From Salvelinus alpinus (Eukaryota; Chordata; Actinopteri; Salmoniformes; Salmonidae), in the NCBI RefSeq assembly GCF_045679555.1, contig NC_092091.1:17135072-17199071 (forward strand): a DNA stretch of 64,000 nucleotides. The letters are read 5' to 3'. Below the pieces are notes generated by a model. That model was not told the DNA's origin. It was given only the letters and a program-made list of their open reading frames with translations, and made no database searches. A program made the position numbers and the translations under genes. Positions 24,001-36,000 of the stretch are shown one piece after another. The stretch's first letter is position 1. Each line of letters begins with the position of its first letter.

Positions 24001-27000
24001 ATACCCCCCTACCTTGTCACAACTGATTGGCTCAAACGCATTAAGGAAAGAAATTCCACAAATTGGCATTTAACAAGGCACACCTGTTAATTGAAATGCA
24101 TTCCAGGTGACAACCCCACGAAGCTGTTTGAGAGAATGCCAAGAGTATGCAAAGCTGTCAAGGCAAAGGGTGGCTACTTTGAAGAATCTCATAAAATATA
24201 TTTTGATTTAACACTTGGTTTCTACATAATTCCATATGTGTAATTTCATAGTTTTGATGTCTACGCTGTTATTCTACAATGTAGTAAAAATAAAGAAAAA
24301 CCCTGAAATGAGTAGGTATGTTCAAACTTTTGACTGGTACTCTATATCAAAAATATAAACGCAACATGTTAAGTATTGGTTTCATGAGCTGAAATGAAAT
24401 GTTCTATACGCTCAAAGCTTATTTCTCTCAAATTTTGTGCGCACATCTTTTTACATCTCTGTTAATGAGAATATCTCCTTTGCCAAGATAATTAATCCAC
24501 ATGACAGGTATGGCATATCAAGAAGTTGATTAAACAGCGTGATCATTAAACAGTTGCACCTTGTACTGGGGACAATAATCTGTTTTGCCACAGATGTTTT
24601 GACGGAGTGTGCAATTGGCATGCTGACTGCAGGAATGTCTACTGCAGCTGTTGGCAAATTTTACGTTAATATCTCTTAGCCAGCAGTATACCACCCTGCA
24701 TCCCACTGCTGGCTTGCTTCTGAAGCTAAGTAGGGTTGGTCCTGGTCTGTCTAGATGGGAGACCAGATGCTGCTGGAAATGGTTTTGGAGGGCCAGTAGG
24801 TGGTGCTCTTTCCTCTGGTCTAAAAGAATATCCCAAAGCCCCAGGGCAGTGATTGGGGACATTGCCCTGTGTAGGGTGCTGCCTTTCGGATGGGATGTTA
24901 AATGGGTGTCCTAACTCTCTGTGGTCATTGAAGATCCCATGGCACTTATCGTAGGGGTGTTAACCCCGGTGTCCTGGCTAAATTCCCAATCTGGCCCTCA
25001 TACCATTACATTTGGCTCATTCATCGCTGTAACTATTCCCCCCCCCCCCCCCCCAACTTATCAGGTCAAATATGAAATGAATAAAAAATACCATAACCAC
25101 GCTAGCCCAGGACATCCGTATCCGGCTTCTTCACCTGCGGGATCGTCTGCGACCCGGACAGCTGATGAAACTGAGTATTTCTGTCTGTAATAAAGCCCTT
25201 TTTGTCAGGGGAAAAACTCATTATTATTGACTGTGCCTAGCTCCACAGTGGGTGGACCTGGCTCCCAAGTGGATGGGCCCATGTCCGCCCATGCCCAGTG
25301 ACGGGAAATCCATAGATCAGGGCCTAATTAATTTATTTCCTTATGAACTGCAACTCAGTGAAATTGTTGTATATTGCATTTTATATTTTTGTTCAGTAAT
25401 AATTACGTTTCCACGTGATCAGAGCATGATATTTTTCCATTTCACACCGAGGTTCAGTGGCTATCGAAAGGGAGAGCGCTGGAAAGACTATTATTCTCAA
25501 TGGATGTAAAAACACTTAGTTTGCTTGCTGTTTTGAGGTGAAGAGATTACTTTGAGAAGTTCCACGGGTCATTAGTGGTTGTGAGTTAAGGCAATCAGAA
25601 ATACTGTCAGACATCCCCAAATGGGCACATTTATACATTTGTCCACAGGCCGTGTAGCCTAGGCCTACTGTTCCTTACTCAACATTGACAGGAGTGCTCC
25701 AAACAATACAATAACTACATTGACCACTTAAATTATACTGAAACTTGTTTCTCACAAGTGTAGTGTAGGTTGTGAGCTCTGCACACAACTTGTCCACTCC
25801 GACAATGAGAGTGGTAAAGGACGATAATGTATTAAATTGATTAACATAATTTCTAATCTGTTTACACTAATTTATGGGAATTAACTGTAAATGTACTACT
25901 GGTGATATAGGTAACAGTGAATGATACAATTCACACAATGAAGTTATGAAACAATTTAATGCGCATGAGTTGGCGAGAGTGCGTTCTGGAGAGAGACGCG
26001 CCTTGTGCAAGCCACGCTTCCCTTCTTGACTCAACATTTAAAAATTATACCTAAGACACGTTATCTTCACACATACTGTAGGCCTAAGGAATATTCTCTC
26101 AAACGGTGTCTGGTTCAAGGCAGTAGCCATTTATGGAAAACAATGCAATTTCACTTTTTGTCCTTTTTTATCAACTTGCTTGGCATGCCAAGGCTAATTC
26201 CCTCGCGGCACGCGTGCCTTACGTTGCTGATGCCTGTCTAGAGTGATGTGCCATCCCCGCAGCCTCCGCAATGGATTAGTCTACTGATTCAGGTGCGAAT
26301 CAGACGCTATACAAGTGATTGCCACGTGTTGGCCTTTATTTCCCTGATTTGTTAATGTCATTAGGCAAGTTTTATTCTTTTAACAAACTAATTTAACTGT
26401 GCCCCCCCAATAGGAAATTGACGCAATCACTACACAGCCGGGCTCAGAGGAGCCCACAGGGGATCTGTCGGCCCCAGCCCCCACCCCACCACGTCCAGAA
26501 CCCAAAGCCCAGCAACATGCCTCTGAGATGGGGACAGAGCCGGAGAGTACTGGGGCGGACTTCCAGTATGATACCCATACTTCACTCGCTGGAGGTGACC
26601 GGTTTTATTGTATTTCATACATTTGTGCAGAACTTACCTGAAGTTCAGTTGGCCAGTTGGACACATTGTTTATGACAAGTGTGCGGTTCTGCTGATCTAG
26701 AGTTCCTTCCTTATTTGTTTCCTGTCCACCAGTGGGAGGATTGGAGATGGGGGACTGGCAGGAGGTGTGGGATGACAACACAGGTTGTTACTACTACTGG
26801 AACACTCAGACCAACGAAGTGGCCTGGCAGCTGCCTTATTACCTGGCCCACCAGGTGCAGGCCCTGCAGCAGTACACAGACAGGTGAGATGTTAATTACT
26901 ACCTGGTAGAGGTCGACCGATTTTTATGATTTTTCAACGCCGATACCGATTTTATTGGACGACCAAAAAAGCCGATACCAATTATTCGGCCTATTATTTT

Positions 27001-30000
27001 TTTGTAATAAATGACGTTTACAACAATACTGAATGAACAAGGAACACTTAATATAATACATAAGTAACATCTATTTAGTCTCAAATAAATAATGAAATGT
27101 GTTCAATTTGGTTTAAATAATGCAAAAACACAGTGTTGGAGAAGTAAAAGTGCAATATGTGCCATGTAAAAAAGCTAACATTTAAGTTCCTTGCTCAGAA
27201 TATGAGAACATATGACAGCTGGTGGTTCCTTTTAACATGAGTCTGCAATATTCCCAGTTAAGTTTTAGGTTGTATTTATTATAGGACTATTTCTCTACCA
27301 TTTGTATTTCATATGCCTTTGACTATTGGATGTTCTTATAGGCACTTTAGTATTGCCAGCCAAATCTCGGGAGTTGATAGGCTTGAAGTCATTAACAGCG
27401 CTGTGCATCTCAGCATTGCTAAGAGCTGCTGTTTGAATGAATGCTTACGAGCTTGCTGCTGCCTACCACCGCTCAGTCAGACTGCCCTATCAAATCATAT
27501 ACTTAATTATAATATAATAAACGCACAGAAATATGATCAAATCATTAATATGGTCAAATCCGGAAACTATAATTTTCTTTCAGTGAAATACGGAATAGTT
27601 CCGTATTTTATTGAACGGGTGGCAACCCTAAGTCTAAATATTACTGTTACATTGCACAACCTTCAATGTTGTAAAGTAATTATGTAAAATTCAGGCAAAT
27701 TAATTACGGTCTTTTGTTAGGAATAAATGGCCTTTCAACAGTTCACAACGATCCAGGCGGCCCAAACTGCTGCATATACCCTGACTCTGCTTGCACTGAA
27801 CGCAAGAGAAGTGACACAATTTACCTAGTTAATATTGTCTGCTATCATGAATTTCTTAACTTCATATGCAGTTTTTTTTTTAAATATACTTGTGTATTGA
27901 TTTTAAGAAAGGCTTTGATGTTTATGGTTAGGTACTTTATTGAAACTATTGTGCTTTTTTTCACAAATGTGCTTTTGTTAAATCGTCAAGTTGAAGTAGG
28001 ATGTGATTCGATGATAAATGAACAGGCACCGCATTGATTACATGCAAGCTAGTTAACCTAGTAATATCATCAACCATGTGTAGTTGACTAGTGATTATGT
28101 TTAGATAGGTTTAATGCTAGTTAGCAACTTACCTTGGCTCCTTGCAGCCACAAGGTCCTTTTGATGCTGCACTCGCGTAACAGGTGGTCAGCCTGCCACG
28201 CAGTCTCCTCGTGGATTGCAATGTAATCGGTCATAATTGGCATCCAACAAGGCAGATTTACCGATTTGTTATGAAACTTGAAATCGGCCCTAATTAATCG
28301 GCCATGCCGATTTATTTTTAATTGGTCGACCTCTACTACTTAGCCCACCAGGTGCAGGGCCTGCAGCAGTACGCAGACAGGTGAGGTGATAGTGGATGGT
28401 ACAACATAATATAGAAATGTTAGTCATACAAGTGGATTTGTATGCTACAGCATGACTCTGAAATGTGTTTTTGTTCTTAGAAAACAAGTTAAATCTAAAA
28501 CTGTTTCATCCCCTGTAGCTCAACAGTCAATGGCAATGGAGCTACACAGAGTGCAGGTTGCTATGCTGAACAACACTCCACTGTTAGTGCCCTAACATCC
28601 AAGACAAAAGTGGTGAGTTATTTGACTGCTTTTGTGCTCAGTGATTCAGTGTGAATCCCCAAAAAGTACTTGACTGCCCATTTGTTGGCAAAAGTGTGTC
28701 CGTGTATGTCTAACTTTGACTGTCTCTTTGACAGGAGGTGATGGAGAGTGTGGTGGCCCTTACCAGTGAGGAAGAGGAGCGTCATGGTGTGGCCGCCTCC
28801 CTCCTCGGCCCCCTCATCCCTGCAGAGGTGAAAGAAGCGGAGGAGAAGTGGAGGAAAAGGCTGGTGGGAGGGCTGGAGGAGAGGGAGAACAGCTTGGAGG
28901 ATAGCCTCCCAGGGTCCCCCGCTCCTCCACTGAATGAGCCAGACACCCCCACACACCCCCTGAGGGACCAACGCAGCAGGAACCAGTCTGAGGAGGACTC
29001 TGATGCAGAGGAGACAGAAGAGGACACCATGGAGCTGGAGCTGGCTCTGGACAGGAAAAAGGTCAGCTTATGTTTTATTCATCCTTTATTTAACCAGGGA
29101 TGTTGCATGTACATCTCTTTCAAGGGAGTTTATATATTGTAACTCTTTTGAAAAGGTCACAAATGTTGACAATTTAACACGTGCAGAACTAGTGTGTACG
29201 GTTGGGAGTTATCCTTTACAACGAATCCAACATGAGTATCTTTCCTCTTTTTGTCCCTCTGCCCCCTAGGCTGAGCTGCGGGCGTTGGAAGAGGGCGATT
29301 GCAGTGTGGGGGGCTCCAGCCCCTGTTCTGAGGCCAGTCAGGAGGCCGCCGCCGGGCCTCATAGCCTGCTTCCGAAAAAGGCCATGTGGAAGACGGCCTT
29401 CCTGAGAGCAGCCAGCCCCGATTCAAACAGCAGGGACTCAGATACACGGGAAGATCCAGACACAGGTGAGTGTCTGGAGAACTGTTAGGATGCGATCCAG
29501 TCCAGATACACAAACTCTGGGCAGATTACATTATTATATTGTTCTGATGTGGTTCATCCTGGGATGTAAACTCTTCTCTAGGACCAGGGCTAGACATCCA
29601 CTTTTTTACCCACTAGTCTTTTGAACAAGTAGGACTTAAGCTCAAGTCACTTGGTCTGTAACACCATAGTCCAAAAAGGTATTTGAAAATTGTTGTATGT
29701 TGCAAGGAACCACTTCACAAAATAACATTATTACTGGTATTGACAATGGAAGGCTGCTGGTCTGATCTCATGTATTACATCTCCTGCCTTTGTGGCCTTG
29801 AGCAAGGCACTTAACCCCCCCCCCAACAAAGTAAAATACTGCACTGATGGGCTACTGTATAAAACACATGTGGTCCGTCAACCCTCCATCTGGAGAGCTA
29901 CTGGGTGTGCAGGCTTTTCATCCAACCCTGCTCAAACACCAGCGGCGGCTTATCTAGGTCCTGTTGAGCAGCTGATTTTATTTCTACTCTTTTTACAATG

Positions 30001-33000
30001 TGGTATGTTCAAGCAAGACTGGCCCAAAAGCCTGACACATTACAATTACATCCAACTACTTACAGTTTGTCTTCATAAAATAATTCCCTCATTCAGTGAA
30101 CCTGGAATAAAATGGCTAAGATGGGTGAGGTAGCTAATTCAGTGTTCAGAGGAGTTCTTGACAGCATAGGAGTTAATTTCTCAGAATTACATATGCCAAT
30201 ATTGAGACTGTTTTACAACTGGAGTATGCAGCATTGGTTTTATTGCTGAACCAAAATGGATTAAAACTGGGCAAATAACTCACTAGCAATTATCAACAAA
30301 TGTGCAAACGCGACTCGCTTTGATCTCAAAAGAAAGACTGCTCATGCCTGTCAATGCAGGCCTACAATTATTATAGTCCAACACGCTCTGCAGAGATTGG
30401 TAGGGCAGAGAGCAGAACATCGCATCCGGAGGACACTTTGGTCTAAATCTGATCCAATGTTGATCGGAGTAGCCTAATTGTTTTTGATATCATTACTTTT
30501 TTATATGATCTTTTTTACTTGTCCATTCAGACAACGGATCTGTAATCTGCTTGTTTGTAAAAAATAAAAATAAAGTGTTATAAATTTAAAAAAATACTTG
30601 CCCCTTGCAAGCGGACAGCGTTAATGTTGAGCCCTGAGGACTTAAGATCTGATATGCTGCCCAGACCAACTCTGTCATACACATGTAGGGTTAGCCTTAA
30701 TACTAGTCCTCTTATGCATGTTTTGCAGCACATTCCAAAGTCCCAGAGAAGGACGGGGAAGAGGAGGACAAGGAAACTGGGGACAAAATGGTTACTAATG
30801 TGCCACCAAAGGAGGAAGTCGAAACTCCAGAGCTCAAGGTACTGAAGCTTTATCAACTCTCGCACCAATTTAACTCTTTGTAGTAGGGCCTCGGCATGAG
30901 AACCGTGTGCCTAGTCATGAGTGATTTTAAAAATAACTGGTGGCTAACTAATTAATAAAATGTTTTGAATGTTCAGTTTCAGATCGGTGAACTTGCCAAC
31001 ACCTTAACCAGCAAGATGGAGTTTTTGGGGATCAACAAGAAAACTATCTCCAACTTCCAGCTTCTTCTGTTACAGACTGAGGTAGGAGGACCATAGTCTG
31101 TCATAGTTTACCTACAATGACAGCCTATATCTTCAGGTCCAGATTATATTCTCTTGGCCTTTAAACTGCATTAGTTGGCTAGCTGCATGACTCAATGATG
31201 GGAACTTTTACAGACCTGTACTGAATGACTGATTGCAAGTTATTGTTCTGATGGGAGGTGTTTTTTATTTTTTTTATTAATTTGATCACCATCCTCATTT
31301 TAGAAAACAAGGTGCATCTCTAACAGTCATTCCCCCCCCCCCCCCCCCTCTTTTCCCTTCCTTTCTGTCAGACGCGGATCGCTGACTGGCGGGAGGGGGC
31401 TCTGAACGGGATCTATCTCCGCCGCAGGCTGCAGGAAGCCGCCGAGCACATAAAACATTACGAACTTAACGCCGCCCCTAAAGGCTGGTCGTGCCACTGG
31501 GACAGGTACGCGCTCCTTACCTTTTAACATCTTTAATCACCCCCCCCCCCCAACCCCTGTGACAACGACCCCCTCAGAGCTGGGGTCGCCACCTTTTTAA
31601 CCTGATATGGGGGAGATCCTAACCAATCTGTGGATTACATGAAATGGAGACACTGTGATGCAATGCTGGCACTCTGCACTGCCAGTTAAGGGAGCAGCCT
31701 GATCCCCCAACACTACCACCAGAGACGGGACAACCTGTCCTGTCCAACCATAGCCCAGACTCTGGCTCTTGTATTTTGGGGGGGAGCTCTGTAGACTGCT
31801 TTGGGGGTCCACTTAGTGGAACAGGGGTACGGTAGCTAGGAAGGTGGTTGTGCGCGAGAGCTTTGCACTTTACAGGACTACAGCCCCAGAATGCATTGCT
31901 GGGCGACAGTGACCCCCCCCGGAAACGAGGAGTGTCACAAACCGTTTCAGTTAAAGCGAAGACGGAGCGTTGACGAGGACCCAGCAGGTCAGACCAACTC
32001 TATTTCATATGTTTCCTGTTTTTATTCCTTGATTGACTGAAAATTGATAGATATTTCTGATGTAAAAAAAAAAAAAAACATGTATAAAGTGTTTAGTTTC
32101 TTTGCATTTGTTTGTTGAGTTGATGATGAAGATGCCTATATCTCTGGCATATATGTTTGGGGGGCAAAAGGTTGTTTGTGTATGTTGTCATGACAAACAT
32201 TATGTGAACATCTGAACCCTGCTTTGATCGACTTTACAGGACCCAAGCTGTTTGTTTTGGTTTGTTAATTTGGTTTTGAGAGCGTTAAGGTGGGTTCCCC
32301 ATCAATCCAATCCGGCCCTTCTCCTGGATGGCTAACCTGGCTGTCCAGCCCAACATTCCCCCTCTGTGGCAGTCCCATCTCCCTACACCCCCCCCCCCCC
32401 CTGCCCAAAGTATACAGAGACTCAGCCAGTTATGAGGCCAGCTGTTGAGACTGTCTTGTATCTCTGTTCTCCCTCCTTCTAGAGAGCAGAGGAGGTATTT
32501 CTATACCAATGACTGCACCAGTGCCTCCCAGTGGGACTTCCCAGCAGAGGAAGATGTGGAAGAAGTAGAAAATACCAAGACATCCATAGATGGGGACCCC
32601 AAACCCCCGCCCGTACCCACTGGTGGGCTTGCAGTCGCAGGTCAGTCCCTAAGACCCTTCACTGTCCTCTTACAGGCCCATAACAGCCACCGTATCTACA
32701 GGTCCAGATGAATCTCTTAGCCTTGAACCACACTAGTTGGCTAGTTGCATGACTCTCAATGAACTTTCACGGACCTGTACTGAATGACTGTGATTGCAAA
32801 ACAAATCTGAAGGGAGATGGACAGCTTAGCACATTTGGCTTTCAGCAGCTAACTAGCAAGTCTTGAGCTATGGAACCTGCCACGGTCATATGTTACTAAC
32901 TAGTCAATATTTGGTTAACCTTACTCCTCCCCTCTGACAAAGAAAGGGTACACAACTAACCCCAGCTTTTATACATTTTCTATCATATTGCAGGAACTTC

Positions 33001-36000
33001 AGACTTCACACCCATCGTCCCCCCTCAGCCTGGCCTTCCCTCCTATTGGTCTGTGCCTCAGCCCCCACTTCCCCCTGACCAGCCCCCTCCCCCTGCCGAC
33101 TCTCCCCCGCCTCCCCCTCCACCCCCAGAGTCACCTCCCCCTCTCCCCCCTCCTCCTCTGGAGGATGATGGAGAGATAGAGGAGGTAGAGATGGAGGATG
33201 ATGATAGTGAGCCTCCAGCACCTGGAACAGAGCCGCCACTCCCCCCAGGGGTTGTTGGCATGAAGGTATGTGACCATTCTACTAATCCAGACCTCAAATG
33301 TCATCTAGTAGTCTTGTGAATAGACTAAGAACACTTTTTAGATGACAGCTTAGTCCAGCAGTTGCCAAGTGCCAGTCAGTGGGCCTGCTGTTTTTTGTTA
33401 ACTTAACTCTAAATGATAACTTTCACAGACCAGTACTGAATGAATGTGATTGCAACCCCCAAAACATCTGATCGGAGATGTGCATAACAAGCATTTCGTT
33501 GTACATTAGCATAAGATGGGCTTTTACTGTAAGCTTATCTTTTTCAGTATTTTCTCTCCTCAGGTTGTGGAGTCTACAGCCTCGCTGGGTAAGAGTCAGA
33601 AACGCAAGGCTTCAGGATCAGGTCAGCTGACCAAGGCTGTAACCATTGGCAGCAGCGCCATCCTCTACACACAGACCATCGCCACAGCAGGTAAAAAGCA
33701 ATGATGTCGTCAGCCTGCTGGTTTTCATGTTAACATTACTCTTGAAGTAGCAGGACTCTCAATGATGAGAACTTTCACAGACCTCTACTGAATTACTGTG
33801 ATTAAGTATTTTTCTGGTGGGAGATGTAAGACACTAGTGTCTCACAGTATAGGTGTTTGGTGTTTAGAGATCACATGGTTTGCAATTAAACTGTAGGGCT
33901 TGTATCAAATAGTTGACTTTTGTGTTCTGTCCTGTGATGTCAGGAGCTGCCTACTGGGGTGTGTCTGCGGTAGCTACACCTCCACTGCCTTCTGAAACCG
34001 TGGCCCCACCTCTCCCACCTCCCCCTACCCGCCCCCCGCTACCCCCCACTCAGGCCCCCTCTGCCCTGGACCCCACAGGGTTTAAAACACTGCTAACAGA
34101 CAAGACCAAGAAACTAAAGAAGGATAAGGTGGGTGTCTTTGATTTTCATATCCAATTAGTGATATGACAAAAAATGCTTGACGTTTTAAACATTAAATTT
34201 TTTTTTTTTTATCATGATGCGAATTCACAATCCAGATATGGTTCTGCGTCTAACCGCTAGGTGACAATGCAGTTCAATCTACCGCAGTCCTGGCTACCTA
34301 CCTACCGGTCGTCACGAGTAACCACAGCCACAGTCATAAAGCCCACCTACTTCTACAATTTCCTGTTTTCATAAATTCTTACAATCTAGGCAATTTTGAC
34401 TTTATGGCTGTGGTAACTTGTGGAAACCCTACCTTATGGCGCTCACCTTACTGCTGTTTTCCACCCACTCAGCAACAATGGTATTAATGCCATTTTAGAT
34501 TCTCAAGTGCCTCTCTTCCATTTTCTTTTAGTACGTACTTCATGTCCCACTTCTCATCAATGTGATGGCTCATTTCAATAACATGACAGCATGTTAATGG
34601 ATGGCCAACAATCTGTCAGCGCCACGTATGGTCTTTGAGAGCTTGCAGAGAACAGTCAAGCTCTCAAAGACCATACGTGGCGTTGTATTTTTATGATGCT
34701 CAGGACCTATTAATTGTGGTTGTGATAACTTCACTGCGACGTTGTACAAAGAAGGGGGTGGTTTCAGTTAGGATTTTTATTTTAGACGTTATTGATCCCA
34801 AATTAGTTTAAATGTCACACCCCTATATACAATAAAGCCCAGCCGTGAGCTGCCCAGTAACGTGAGCCTACCAGAAGAGCTAAATGCCTTTTTATGCTCG
34901 CATCGAGGCAAGCAACACTGAAGCATGCATGAGAGCACCAGCTGTTTCGGACGACTGTGTGATCATGCTCTCCGTAGCCGATGTGAGCAAGACCTCCTTT
35001 TTAAGCAGGTCAGCATTCACAAGGCTGCAGGGCCAGATGGATTACCAGGACATGTTCTCGGAGCATGCGCAGACCAAATGGCAAGTGTCTTCACTTACAT
35101 TGTCAACCTCTCGCTGTCTGAGTCTGTAATACCTACATGTTTCAAGCAGACCACCATAGTCCCTGTGCCCAATAAAGTGACAGTAACCTGCCTAAATGAC
35201 TACTGCCCCGTAGCACTCATGTCGGTAGCCATGAAGTGCTTTGAAAGGCTGGTCATGGCTCACATCAACACCATCATCCCGGAAACCCTAGACCCACTCC
35301 AATTCGCATACCGCCGCAACAGATCCACAGATGATGCAATCTCAATCGCACTCCAGACTGCCATTTCCCACTTGGACAAAAGGAACACCTATATGAGAAT
35401 GCTATTCATTGACTACAGCTCAGCATTCAACACCATAGTGCCCACAAAGCTCATCACTAAGCGAAGGACAATACCACTCCCTCTGCAACTGGGTCCTGGA
35501 CTTCCTGATGGGCCACCCCCAGGTGGTTAGAGTAGGCAACAACACATCTGCCACGCTGATCCTCAACACAGGGGCCCCTCAGGGGTGCGTGTACAGTCCC
35601 CTCCTGTACTCCCTGTCCACCCACATGCGTGGCCAAGCAGGAACTCCAACACCATCATTACGTTTGCTGACGACACCGGTGGTAGGCCTGATCACCGAGT
35701 ATGATGAGACAGCCTATGGAGGATGTCAGAGACCTGGCAGTGTGGTGCCAGGACCACAACCTCTCCTTCAACATGAGCAAGACAAAGGAGATGATCGTGG
35801 ACTACAGGAAAAGGGGGGCCGAACACACCCCCATTCTCATCGATGGGGCTGTAGTGGCGCAGGTTGAGAGCTTCAAGTTCCCTGGTGTCCACCAACAAAC
35901 TATCATGATCCAAACACACCAAGAAAGTTGTGACGAGGGCACAACAATGCCTTTTCCCCCTCAGGAGACTGAAAAGATTTGGCATGGGTCCCCAGATCCT

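Noticed and set aside
24700..24790. 5S rRNA gene
   Set aside because: Only the internal promoter part is 5S-like; it is the head of a 5S-derived SINE.
28336..28380. An extra fnbp4 exon
   Set aside because: It duplicates the end of exon 5 without the WW domain, and joining it in sequence would not keep a useful frame.
33006..33297. Minus-strand Gly/Ser- and Glu-rich ORFs
   Set aside because: Antisense of the proline-rich exon 13 of fnbp4.
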